Shown here in pieces: positions 17,112-25,324 of a stretch of DNA of 64,000 nt (position 1 is its first letter; each line of letters begins with the position of its first letter). The notes under the pieces were generated by a model that made no database searches, had not been told where the DNA came from, and worked only from the letters and a program-made list of their open reading frames with translations. The stretch covers positions 1 through 64,000 of the forward strand of contig JAFPTC010000104.1 in NCBI GenBank assembly GCA_017400455.1, given 5' to 3'. This stretch comes from Prevotella sp. GTDB taxonomy: Bacteria; Bacteroidota; Bacteroidia; Bacteroidales; Bacteroidaceae. Made by a program: the position numbers and the translations under genes.

Positions 17112-17220
17112 CACTTCACCACGTACTTCCTTCCGTCGCGGATGTACATGCCCCGCTGGGGCTCTCGCCGCCTGCGACGAGGAGCAGGAGCAGCAGGAGG
17201 GAGGGCAGCGCGTGCTTCAT
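17112..17220 (-). pseudogene. Deletion scar: signal peptide fused to a duplicated C-terminal tail
   Basis: On the minus strand an ATG at 17220 opens a leucine-rich signal peptide (MKHALPSLLLLLLLVAGG) that runs after about 19 codons into DNA nearly identical to the 3' end of the preceding gene (16196-16246). The tail is in another frame there, so translation stops after about 34 codons. It looks like the two ends of a former secreted-protein gene left after an internal deletion. Confidence 0.6.
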
Positions 17221-17247
17221 CACTGAAAAGCAAAGACGCTGGGCGGG

Positions 17248-18817
17248 CTACATATAGCCCAGCCAGCGGAGGATGTCGTTGAGGTTGGCCACCACCATGA
17301 GGAGGATGAGGATGCCGAAGCCTATGTACTCGGCGCGAATCATGAACTTCTCAGAGGGCTTGCGGCGAGTGATCATCTCGTAGAGCAGGAAGAGCACGTG
17401 GCCACCGTCGAGGGCGGGAATGGGCAGGATGTTCATGAAGGCGAGGATGATGCTGAGGAAGGCGGTCATCTCCCAGAAACGATGCCAGTCCCATGCCTCG
17501 GGGAAGAGGCTGCCAATGGCTCCGAAGCCTCCGAGCGACTTGGCGCCCTCGCTGGTGAAGACGTACTGCATGTCGCTGACATAGCCGGAGAGCTTGTGCC
17601 AGCCGTAGCCGATGCCGGCGGGGATGCTCTCAAGAAAGCCATAGCGGAAGGTGGTGGGCTCGTAGCTTGACAGGGTGACGAAGCCAAGGGTGAGCTGGGG
17701 AGAGAGGACGACCTGGAGGGTGTCGGTTTGAAGTGATGAGTGATGAGTGAGATGTGAGGAGCGAGGAGCTGCTTTCGCTGGCGGTGAGGGAGTCGGGCAG
17801 GGTGCTCTCTACCCAGCGGCCGATGACCAGCTCCACGGTGCGCACGCGCAGGCTGTCGGCGGGCGTCTTGGCCGTGGCCAGCACGTCGCCCAGACGGGCT
17901 ATCTCGTCGGTGAACTCGTTGTGAGAGTCGATGGCCTTGCCGTTGATGGCCAGGATGCTGTCGCCGGGCTGAAGGCCTATCTGGGCTGCTGCCGTGCCGG
18001 GCATGACGCTGTCGACCACGGCGGGCAGGAAGGGCCGCATGAACATGGGGGTGGACTTGAACATGTTGAGCAGGTTCAGGTCGGTGTTCTCGGGAATGTT
18101 GATGGCCACGGGCTGACCCTGACGGATGACGTTGACGGTGCGGGCCTTGGACACTTCGCGGAAGAGGTCGTCGTCGAACTTCTTGAGCTTGCCTCGGTCG
18201 GTGCTCACCAGGATGTCGCCGTCCTGGAAGCCCAGGGCCTTGGCCTCGCTGTTGAATTTCATGCCGAGGGTCATCTTCTCAACGGGCACGTAGGTCTCGC
18301 CCCAGTGGAAGAGGATCATGGAATAGATGAACAGGGCCAGGAGGAAGTTGACCAGCACGCCGCCCACCATGATGAGCAGGCGCTGCCACACGGGCTTGGT
18401 GCGGAACTCCCAGGGCTTGGGGTCGGCCGAGAGCTTCTGGTTGGTTTCGTCAATCATGCCGTCGATGGCGCAGTAGCCGCCTAAGGGCAGCCAGCCCAGG
18501 CCGTACTCGGTGCCTACATATTCCTTCTCGGCAGCACCTGATGGCGCTTCTTTAGGGTCTATAGTGTCCCCCTCGGGGGACGAAAGGGGGGCTTCGGGGG
18601 CCTTTGTGGGTACCACCTCGGGCTTGAGCTTCAGCAGGCGGCGCACCCAGGTGTCGTAGGTGCTGAGGATGTGGAACTTGGGGTTGAAGAAGAGGTAGAA
18701 CTTGGTTACGCGAACCTTGAAGAGCTTGGCAAAGGTGAAGTGGCCCAGCTCGTGGAGCAGCACCAGCAGCGAGATGGCCAGGAGGAACTGCAACAGTCTT
18801 ATCAGAAATACTTCCAT
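17248..18817 (-). CDS. rseP: RIP metalloprotease RseP (site-2 protease), apparent frameshift
   Basis: The first part (from 18817) starts MEVFLIRLLQFLLAISLLVLLHELGH, containing the HExxH zinc motif in a membrane helix. Then come the GLGWLPLGGYCAIDGM segment, a second membrane helix (LLIMVGGVLVNFLLALFIYS) and PDZ-like sequence (GLQPGDSILAINGKAI). The C-terminal part, in another frame, has the third metal ligand region NILPIPALDGGHVLF and a last membrane helix, ending at 17248. The frame changes by one nucleotide near 17732-17766, inside a 7-nt repeat tract. Read as written the gene is broken; losing one repeat unit would restore it. A second palindromic insertion (18540-18610) adds about 23 residues in frame. 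It lies downstream of dxr beyond a MITE-like element. Confidence 0.85.
17732..17766 (-). repeat. Heptanucleotide repeat tract at the rseP frameshift
   Basis: On the plus strand five 7-nt units follow each other: AGTGATG, AGTGATG, AGTGAGA, TGTGAGG and AGCGAGG. Codon starts are at coordinates 1 modulo 3 upstream (from 18817) and 0 modulo 3 downstream (to 17571). Deleting one unit, or adding two, would join the frames. Confidence 0.85.
18540..18610. repeat. GC-rich palindromic insertion inside rseP
   Basis: The perfect palindromic stem GTCCCCCTCGGGGGAC at 18566-18581 lies in a G/C-run segment that encodes a Pro/Glu/Ala-rich stretch (KAPEAPLSSPEGDTIDPKEA) between the first membrane helix and the conserved EYGLGWLPLGGYC. 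The frame is maintained. Confidence 0.65.
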
Positions 18818-18820
18818 TTA

Positions 18821-18959
18821 ACCTCCCCCGACCCCTCCGAAGGAGGGGAGTGCCTGGCGGTTTCAGAGGGAGTGCCCAGGCTTTCTATGATGTTATACCT
18901 TATTGTTAATTAATGATCTATAGTTATTTTCCCCTCCTTCGGAGGGGTTAGGGGAGGTT
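18821..18959. mobile_element. MITE-like element with 30-bp inverted ends
   Basis: The left end 18821-18850 (AACCTCCCCCGACCCCTCCG and 10 more bases) matches the reverse complement of 18930-18959 at all but about two positions. Each end also folds on itself through CCCCTCC GAA GGAGGGG. The 79-bp interior has no gene. The element sits directly upstream of the rseP start. Related ends occur inside cobQ and murA. Confidence 0.75.
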
Positions 18960-18974
18960 TTTAGGGGAGGCTTC

Positions 18975-20132
18975 TCAGGGGAGGCTTTCCCTCGCTATGC
19001 GGCGGGCCTCAGCATCGGTCTCGACATATACTTCGTAGTCGGGGCGGGCCGAGAAGGTGGCGCGCTGCATGGTCTTCTCAATGATGTCGGCCATCTGGGG
19101 GAAGGAGCAGCGGTCTTCGAGGAAGGCGCGGTTGACCACCTCGTTGGCGGCATTGACGATGCAGGGCATGTTGCCGCCCGCCTTGATGGCCTCGAAGGCC
19201 AACGCCAGGCAGCGGAACTTCTTGAGGTCGGGCTCGAAGAAGTCGAGATGCTGGGCCTGGAACAGGTCGAGACGCTCGCTGCTGAGGGGCATGCGGCGGG
19301 GATAGGTGAAGGCATACTGGATGGGCAGGCGCATGTCGGGCACGCCGAGCTGGGCCTTTACTGAGCCGTCGTGGAACTGAACGGCGCTGTGGACGATGCT
19401 CTGAGGATGGACCAGCACCTGAATCTGGCTGGCGTCGACGCCGAAGAGCCACTTGGCCTCGATGACCTCGAAGCCTTTGTTCATCATGGTGGCGCTGTCG
19501 ATGGTGATCTTGGCGCCCATGTCCCACGTGGGGTGGTGCAGGGCGTCGGCCTTGGTCACGGTGGCCAGCTGCTCGGCGGGCAACAGGCGGAAGGGGCCGC
19601 CCGAGGCCGTGAGGAGAATCTTTTCTATGGGGTTCTGGTCTTCGCCCACAAGGCTCTGGAAAATGGCGGAGTGCTCGCTGTCGACGGGCAGGATGCCCAC
19701 GTGATATTGCTGGGCCAGCTGCAGGATGAGCTCGCCGGCCACGACGAGCGTCTCTTTGTTGGCCAGGGCGATGGTCTTGCGGGCACGGATGGCGTGGATG
19801 GTGGGCGAGAGTCCGGCGAAGCCCACCATGGCGGTAAGCACCATGTCGATGGGCTGGGCCTCGACAATCTCGTCGAGGGCGCGGCTGCCGGCGTAGACTT
19901 TCACGTCGGGCAGGTCGGCCATGAGGCGGCGCAGCTCGTCGTAGTGCTGCTCGTTGGCAATGACCACGGCGGCGGGATGGAAACGGTGGGCCTGCTGGGC
20001 CAGCAGCTCCACATGGTTGTTGGCCGTCAGGCAGTAGACCTCAAAGAGGTCGCTATGCTCCTCAATGACTTGCAGGGCCTGTGTGCCGATGCTGCCTGTG
20101 GAGCCGAGTATGGCTATTTGTCGTTTTTTCAT
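18975..20132 (-). CDS. dxr: 1-deoxy-D-xylulose 5-phosphate reductoisomerase
   Basis: This 385-residue cytoplasmic enzyme makes MEP, the committed intermediate of the non-mevalonate isoprenoid pathway. The NADPH-binding start LGSTGSIGTQAL, the ANKETLVVAGE motif, the metal-site motif PVDSEHSAIFQ and the substrate loop TASGGPFR are all present; NAANEVVNRAFL closes the core. Length is typical. The ATG overlaps the rimM stop by 4 nt, so murA, rimM and dxr form a coupled operon. The 3' end runs into G-rich repeat sequence next to a MITE-like element. Confidence 0.96.
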   Translation of the reverse strand: MKKRQIAILGSTGSIGTQALQVIEEHSDLFEVYCLTANNHVELLAQQAHRFHPAAVVIANEQHYDELRRLMADLPDVKVYAGSRALDEIVEAQPIDMVLTAMVGFAGLSPTIHAIRARKTIALANKETLVVAGELILQLAQQYHVGILPVDSEHSAIFQSLVGEDQNPIEKILLTASGGPFRLLPAEQLATVTKADALHHPTWDMGAKITIDSATMMNKGFEVIEAKWLFGVDASQIQVLVHPQSIVHSAVQFHDGSVKAQLGVPDMRLPIQYAFTYPRRMPLSSERLDLFQAQHLDFFEPDLKKFRCLALAFEAIKAGGNMPCIVNAANEVVNRAFLEDRCSFPQMADIIEKTMQRATFSARPDYEVYVETDAEARRIARESLP

Positions 20133-20638
20133 AAGTCAAGGATGCCTTGTGGCAGTTCCATGGTAATTTGTTTCTTGTCGTTGTCAATATGCTGGATGAG
20201 CTCCTCGGCGGCGGGGATGAGGCGGCCGTCGGCCAGCTCGAAGAGGACGTTGGCGGTGCTCTCGTCAGCGGCGGCTATGCGGCCCAGCACCTGGTGGCTG
20301 TGGGCATCGACGATGTCGAAGCCTACGAAGAAGCTCCAGGTGTAGTCCTCGTCGGCGTTGTCGGCCAAGCGGCGCAGGAAGTAGACGTCGCAGTTGGTCA
20401 GCTCGCGGGCTCGCTCAACAGTGTCTACGTCCTCGAACTTGATGAGGGCGGTGGTGTCGGTGCGGAAACGGTATTCCTCCATGTAGAAGGGCACGAGGAT
20501 GCCGTCGACCATGAGCACGAGGAAGTCGGCATCGACGCGGTCGAACACGTCGTCGTCGACCTGCATGCTAATCTCGCCCTTCACGCCGTGGGGCTTACCC
20601 AGGCGGCCAATTCTGTAGACTTCTTCCCCGTGAATCAT
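20129..20638 (-). CDS. rimM: Ribosome maturation factor RimM
   Basis: The 169-residue protein helps 30S subunit maturation. The N-terminal barrel starts RIGRLGKPHGVKGEISM, the family signature, and the C-terminal PRC-barrel-like half includes WSFFVGFDIVDAHSHQVLGRI and LIPAAEELIQHID. Length is normal. Both ends overlap neighbours by 4 nt (ATGA with murA upstream and with dxr downstream), which indicates translational coupling. Confidence 0.93.
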   Translation of the reverse strand: MIHGEEVYRIGRLGKPHGVKGEISMQVDDDVFDRVDADFLVLMVDGILVPFYMEEYRFRTDTTALIKFEDVDTVERARELTNCDVYFLRRLADNADEDYTWSFFVGFDIVDAHSHQVLGRIAAADESTANVLFELADGRLIPAAEELIQHIDNDKKQITMELPQGILDL

Positions 20639-22002
20639 ATCATTCGGGTGATGTGGGCGCCGAGGGCATTGAGGCGGTTTTCAATGTTCTCGTAGCCACG
20701 GTCAATTTGTTCAATATTGTCGATGCGGCTGGTGCCACGGGCACTCATGGCCGCGATGAGCAGGGCGATGCCGGCGCGGATGTCGGGGCTGGACATGCGG
20801 CCGCCTCGCAGCTGAAGCTTGCGGTCGTGGCCCACGACCACGGCGCGGTGGGGGTCGCAGAGGATGATTTGGGCGCCCATGTCGATGAGCTTGTCGACGA
20901 AGAAGAGGCGGCTCTCGAACATCTTCTGGTGGAAGAGCACCGAGCCACGGGCCTGGGTGGCCACGGTGATGAGCACCGACAGCAGGTCGGGCGTCAGTCC
21001 AGGCCAGGGGGCGTCGGCCAGCGTCATGATGGTGCCGTCGATGAACGACTGTATCTCGTAGTGACGGGCAGCAGGGATGTAGAGGTCGTCGCCTTCTTCC
21101 TTGATTTTGATGCCCATGCGGCGGAAGGTGTTGGGAATGATGCCGAGGTTGTGCAGCGACACGTCCTTGATGCGGATGCCGTTGCCCACCATGGCGGCCA
21201 TGCCGATGAACGATCCCACTTCAATCATGTCGGGCAGGATGGTGTGGGTGGCTCCGTGGAGGCTGTCGACGCCCTCGATGGTGAGCAGGTTCGACGCGAT
21301 GCCGCTGATGTGGGCTCCCATGCGGTTGAGCAGGTGGCAGAGCTGCTGCACATAGGGCTCGCAGGCTGCGTTGTAGATGGTGGTGGTGCCACGGGCCAGT
21401 ACGGCGGCCATGATGATGTTGGCTGTGCCAGTGACCGATGCCTCGTCGAGCAGCATGTAGCTGCCCTTGAGCTTGGATGATGATATTTCGTAGACGCCGC
21501 GTTCGGGCACGGGGTTGAAATGGGCCCCCAGGCGCTCAAAGCCCAGGAAATGGGTGTCCAGGCGTCGGCGTCCTATCTTGTCGCCACCGGGTTTGGCTAT
21601 GACGGCCTTGCCCATGCGTGCCAAAAGCGGTCCGATCATCATGACCGAGCCACGCAGCTGGGCGCACTTCTGAACGAACTCGTTGCTCTGCAGATAGTCT
21701 AAGTTCAGCTGGTCGGCCTGGAAGGTGAGAGCCTCCCCCTGCCCCTCCGAAAGAGGGGGGACTTCCCCAGACAAAGAATGTGTCAACCGCTTCCTTGCAT
21801 CGGAGGGGGATATCTTCACCCCAATATCCCGAAGCAGCTGGATGAGGTTGTTGACGTCGCGAATGTTGGGGATGTTGCTGATGGTGACCGCCTCGCTCGT
21901 GAGCAATGTGGCACAGATGACCTGCAGGGCCTCGTTCTTTGCTCCCTGCGGCACAATGGTTCCACTGAGCTGGTGTCCGCCTTCGATGATGAATGATGCC
22001 AT
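20635..22002 (-). CDS. murA: UDP-N-acetylglucosamine 1-carboxyvinyltransferase
   Basis: The 455-residue enzyme transfers enolpyruvate from PEP to UDP-GlcNAc, the first step of peptidoglycan synthesis. Motifs include GGHQLSGTIVPQGAKNEAL, RGSVMMIGPLLARMGKAVIAKPGGDKIG and GLTPDLLSVL. In the active-site loop the usual catalytic cysteine is replaced by aspartate (D141 in PGGDKIG), a change known from other bacteria to give intrinsic fosfomycin resistance. Residues about 62-90 (PSDARKRLTHSLSGEVPPLS) are extra and derive from a palindromic insertion at 21731-21815. The start MASFIIEGG was chosen by family alignment; upstream in-frame sequence belongs to the spacer and DUF4290 gene. rimM follows with a 4-nt overlap. 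Confidence 0.94.
   Translation of the reverse strand: MASFIIEGGHQLSGTIVPQGAKNEALQVICATLLTSEAVTISNIPNIRDVNNLIQLLRDIGVKISPSDARKRLTHSLSGEVPPLSEGQGEALTFQADQLNLDYLQSNEFVQKCAQLRGSVMMIGPLLARMGKAVIAKPGGDKIGRRRLDTHFLGFERLGAHFNPVPERGVYEISSSKLKGSYMLLDEASVTGTANIIMAAVLARGTTTIYNAACEPYVQQLCHLLNRMGAHISGIASNLLTIEGVDSLHGATHTILPDMIEVGSFIGMAAMVGNGIRIKDVSLHNLGIIPNTFRRMGIKIKEEGDDLYIPAARHYEIQSFIDGTIMTLADAPWPGLTPDLLSVLITVATQARGSVLFHQKMFESRLFFVDKLIDMGAQIILCDPHRAVVVGHDRKLQLRGGRMSSPDIRAGIALLIAAMSARGTSRIDNIEQIDRGYENIENRLNALGAHITRMI
21731..21815. repeat. Palindromic insertion inside murA
   Basis: CCCCTCCGA near 21739 pairs with TCGGAGGGG near 21801; the flanking GCCTCCCC and G-runs resemble the MITE-like ends at 18821-18959. 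The copy is degenerate, keeps the murA frame and adds about 26-28 residues. Confidence 0.65.
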
Positions 22003-22012
22003 TCCTTCTGTC

Positions 22013-22618
22013 TTACTTTCTCTTCTTGCTTGTTCGTTTGGCCGGCATCTCGGCCGTGGGTACAAAATGCTCGAAAGAAAAATGCTGCAAGTCGAGCTGT
22101 ATCTTGCCGTCGGTTTGGCGCGCCAGGTCGTCGGCCACCTTCTCGTCGTCAATGGAGCCATGGCCCCAGAGCATGAGGTCGCGCTTCATCTGGTTGGCCG
22201 TCTGGCGGGCCAGCTCGTCGCGCTCGGGGCCGGCGGGCATGACCTTCAGGCGCTCCCAAAGCTCCTGCACCAGCCGTCCATAGTGGCGCAGGCCAATGTT
22301 GGCCGAGGGGCGCGGCATGGGGGCAGGCTTGGAATGGATGCGCTCGGCCTCGCTGATGTCGAAAGGCCAGTCGATGTCGAGCTGTTTGCCGCTCATCAGG
22401 TAGAGATGGTCCCAGAGGGTCTGCTGATAGTTGGCGTTATCGCGAAGCTGGGGTACCTTGGTTTCCATGAGCTTCACGATGCTTTGGGCGCAGCGCAGCC
22501 TGGCGTCACGGTCGGGCAGGCTCACTGCATAGTCTATCATCTTCTGTACTTCACGCCCATATTCGGGCATGAGCAGCGTCTCGCGCTGGGTGTTGTAGTC
22601 TAATCCTTGGATATTCAC
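22013..22618 (-). CDS. DUF4290 domain-containing protein
   Basis: The 201-residue protein begins with GTG and reads MNIQGLDYNTQRETLLMPEYGREVQKMIDYAVSL, the recognisable start of the Bacteroidetes DUF4290 family. It is soluble, with no signal peptide and with helical content. The C terminus is Lys/Arg-rich (AKRTSKKRK). Function is unknown. It ends 10 nt before murA and starts 56 nt after tsaB, so it is likely in the same operon. The GTG start was chosen because no ATG precedes it in frame at a plausible place. Confidence 0.88.
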   Translation of the reverse strand: MNIQGLDYNTQRETLLMPEYGREVQKMIDYAVSLPDRDARLRCAQSIVKLMETKVPQLRDNANYQQTLWDHLYLMSGKQLDIDWPFDISEAERIHSKPAPMPRPSANIGLRHYGRLVQELWERLKVMPAGPERDELARQTANQMKRDLMLWGHGSIDDEKVADDLARQTDGKIQLDLQHFSFEHFVPTAEMPAKRTSKKRK

Positions 22619-22674
22619 CTTGGTAATTTACAATTTGACAATTTACAATTTGAAAACTTGGGGTTCACACTTGT

Positions 22675-23382
22675 TTAAGTGTTCAGGAGGTTGCGGGGCT
22701 GCTTAGCCACGAAATCCTTCAGGTAGAAAGGCTCATAGTAGGCTACGTCCTCTGTCTGTCCGTTCATCAGCCGTCGCTCGGCCAGGGGTTGCATCCAGCG
22801 CGCCAGGGGTTCTACGCCTTCCAATAGGTGGGCGTTGGGGTGGGCAATGAGCTCCATGCACTTGGCGGCGCCGTTGCCGAAGAAGTAGACGGGCTGCTGG
22901 TCGAGCCACTGACGATAGGTGTCGGCGCTGACCACGTCGGCCTGGATGGAGCGCACGGGCTTCAGTGCCCTGTCATAGATGGCGGCATAGACCTCCATGC
23001 GGCGGGCATCGAGCATGGGGCAGAGCAGGGCGTCTTCGGGCACCTGCTCGCGGAGCAGCACAGGCACGCAGAGCAGCTCCAGCGTGGGCACGCTGATCAG
23101 CTTCAGGTCGCGGCCGTAGCAGATGCCCTTGGCCATGGAAACGCCAATGCGCAGGCCCGTATAGGAGCCTGGACCTCCGCTGACGGCTACGGCATCGAAG
23201 GGGATGGCATGACTGTCGGTGAACGAGAGAGCCTCGTCTACCATAGTGCCCAGCCGCTCGGCCGCAGCACCGTGGTGGTTGGCATCGGCACGGCTCTCCT
23301 CGTGGTAGATGACCTGTGCGTCCTCGCTCACGGCCACCGAGCACACTGCCGTGCTGGTCTCAATATGTAGGATGCAAGACAT
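22675..23382 (-). CDS. tsaB: tRNA threonylcarbamoyladenosine biosynthesis protein TsaB
   Basis: The 235-residue protein is the non-catalytic partner of TsaD in making t6A at position 37 of ANN-decoding tRNAs. It shows the ASKHA-fold N terminus MSCILHIETSTAVCSVAV and the family signature AVSGGPGSYTGLRIGVSMAKG, then SVPTLELL and CPMLDARRMEVYAA. Length is normal. A TAACTTTG -7 box at 23401-23408 lies 19 nt upstream. tsaB appears to be the first gene of the tsaB-DUF4290-murA-rimM-dxr series. Confidence 0.93.
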   Translation of the reverse strand: MSCILHIETSTAVCSVAVSEDAQVIYHEESRADANHHGAAAERLGTMVDEALSFTDSHAIPFDAVAVSGGPGSYTGLRIGVSMAKGICYGRDLKLISVPTLELLCVPVLLREQVPEDALLCPMLDARRMEVYAAIYDRALKPVRSIQADVVSADTYRQWLDQQPVYFFGNGAAKCMELIAHPNAHLLEGVEPLARWMQPLAERRLMNGQTEDVAYYEPFYLKDFVAKQPRNLLNT

Positions 23383-23400
23383 AGTTTGCTAATTTGTCGG

Positions 23401-23408
23401 CAAAGTTA
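23401..23408 (-). promoter_or_regulatory. -7 box for tsaB
   Basis: Minus-strand TAACTTTG fits TAnnTTTG and is 19 nt upstream of the tsaB ATG. Confidence 0.6.
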
Positions 23409-23439
23409 CGAAGAATATTTTGAATAGCCAAAGTTGTTA

Positions 23440-23486
23440 ACGAAAAATAGCAGGCGGCACCCTCGCGATGCAGGAGGATGCCGCCT
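23440..23486 (-). terminator. Intrinsic terminator of the SusC/D locus
   Basis: On the minus strand an AGGCGGCA/TGCCGCCT stem (23486-23479 with 23459-23452) is followed by GCTATTTTTCG. It lies 25-70 nt after the stop of the lipoprotein gene and before the tsaB promoter. Confidence 0.75.
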
Positions 23487-23511
23487 GAAGAATAGCGGGT
23501 GAATAAGCTTT

Positions 23512-25287
23512 TTAGTCAGCCAGCTTCAGGCTAACGGGAAGGCTCAGTGACTTTTTCCACTGATGCTTCATGGGCTTCAGGCTGCCTTTGGCTGCGGGCA
23601 TCTGCAGCTTCAGGCTACGAGCCTCGGCAGCCGAGAGCGTGTAGGTCTCTTCACCGTGGCCGAAGTAGCCGGCCGAGACAAAGTAGCACAGGTTGAAGTG
23701 GAAGGTCTGCGTCTCAGGGTCATAGTAGCTGGGACCGTCGTTGGGGTCGGGATTGCCGTCATCGTCGTCGTCCCAGGCATCATGGGCAGTCACGTAGTCG
23801 TCAGACTCCTGGACGAACACCTGGCCGTAGTTGCTGTGCGTATAGCCTGAGAACTGGCTGGGCACATTGACCTGGTTGGTGGTCTGGTCCCACTTGAAAC
23901 TGAAGTCAACGTCGTAGCCCCAGTGGGTGATGCGGTAGATGTCGTCGTCGGCATTGTACTGAAGTTCCAGGCCCGGATCCTTAGCAGGCCCGTCATCATT
24001 AGCGAAGATAAGGGTATAGAGGAAGTCGCCCGAACCTTTGACCTCCCAAGGGTTGGCGCCGCCGCCCCAATACTCGAATTCCGATGAAAGGACATCCTTC
24101 AATTCGTCGTCGACGATGGTACCCAGCACCACCTGTAACTTACCAGTCAGCCCTTCGGGTACGGGTATGAAGTTGATGCCATTCTGCACATCTACAATCA
24201 GTGTGTCCTCTGCGTTAAGGAATGTTTCAGCCACCAGGTCAGGATCGTCGTCGGCACTGACCACCTTGGCCTTGGCACCGCTGATGTCGGCACCCAGCGT
24301 CACGTTGATGGCTGCTGAGGGGGTGCCACTGAGGTCGGTCAGCACACCAAGGGTTTCCATCTCGACGGTGAAGTCGCGGATAGCAAAGCCGGGGAAGTAG
24401 ACGATGATGTTACCGTCGGACTGGCTGGCATTCCAGCCACCTACGCCGAACATATAGTAGTAGGGAGCCAGCTGCATCTGACCGGGCAGGCCGTTCTCCT
24501 GCCATTCCAGCACGCGGTTGAACGACCAGGATGCCTCCGTGGCATTGGCCGTCATGCGGCTGGGATGCAGCAGATTGATATCGGCATCATAGTTGGAGTG
24601 GTGATAGCCCGTGTTGAAGTCGGGGTAGGTTACCAGATCGCCACGAGTCAGTGTCACATCCTTATAGACTGTGCCTTCGGGCTGGATGGTAATCTCGATA
24701 TACTCATCGCCTGCATTGGCAGCTACCACGCCGTTGCGATAGGGGTTCAGAATGCGGAATACGTTCTTCTGCTCCTGATTTTGCAGAATCTCGCACGAAA
24801 GAGTTTTATTAAAATAGTAATTATCGATGAAAGTTCCCTTGCCAATGCTTTGGTAGGGCGACAAGGCACCTGCCGAGAAAGCATAGGTGGTAAGGCCATA
24901 TTCCGATGTGAGGTCGGTGCTGGTGATGCGGATGGTGTCGGGAACGAACTTGTCGTAGACCATCTTTGTGTTATCATAGCCTATGACGATGCTGGCCTGA
25001 GCCTCTCCGGCGGCAAAGGACACACTGGCGGGAACTGTAAAGAAGGCAGTGGTGTCAGTATGAGCCAGGTTGACGGTGACGGCATCGTCGGTCTTTACAC
25101 GGCTCACGGGCACCGTGAACTCTGTGCCACTCATCGGGATTTCTATTCTTGAGGCCAGCTGATTGCTGAAATAAACCTGTTGTCCCGTGACGGTGGCCCA
25201 CTGGTAGTTGTCGTCGTCATCAGAGCAGGCGGTGAAAGTTGTCACTGCCATTGCACCGAAAAGCAATCCAAAAATATATTTCTTCAT
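23512..25287 (-). CDS. Surface lipoprotein of a SusC/D locus (SusE/F-like position)
   Basis: The 591-residue product has a lipoprotein signal peptide with FTACSDDDDN, the Cys followed by an acidic stretch typical of surface-exposed Bacteroidetes lipoproteins. An immunoglobulin-like first domain (about 25-125, RIEIPMSGTEFTVPVSR) is followed by beta-rich repeats. An acidic Asp/Asn/Pro cluster (WDDDDDGNPDPNDG, about 520-535) resembles a calcium-binding loop. It is the third gene after SusC and SusD, the position used by substrate-binding accessory lipoproteins. I cannot assign the ligand. A terminator follows. Confidence 0.8.
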   Translation of the reverse strand: MKKYIFGLLFGAMAVTTFTACSDDDDNYQWATVTGQQVYFSNQLASRIEIPMSGTEFTVPVSRVKTDDAVTVNLAHTDTTAFFTVPASVSFAAGEAQASIVIGYDNTKMVYDKFVPDTIRITSTDLTSEYGLTTYAFSAGALSPYQSIGKGTFIDNYYFNKTLSCEILQNQEQKNVFRILNPYRNGVVAANAGDEYIEITIQPEGTVYKDVTLTRGDLVTYPDFNTGYHHSNYDADINLLHPSRMTANATEASWSFNRVLEWQENGLPGQMQLAPYYYMFGVGGWNASQSDGNIIVYFPGFAIRDFTVEMETLGVLTDLSGTPSAAINVTLGADISGAKAKVVSADDDPDLVAETFLNAEDTLIVDVQNGINFIPVPEGLTGKLQVVLGTIVDDELKDVLSSEFEYWGGGANPWEVKGSGDFLYTLIFANDDGPAKDPGLELQYNADDDIYRITHWGYDVDFSFKWDQTTNQVNVPSQFSGYTHSNYGQVFVQESDDYVTAHDAWDDDDDGNPDPNDGPSYYDPETQTFHFNLCYFVSAGYFGHGEETYTLSAAEARSLKLQMPAAKGSLKPMKHQWKKSLSLPVSLKLAD

Positions 25288-25324
25288 ACTGCAAAAGTCA
25301 TTTTGTGATTAATGAGTTTCTTTT

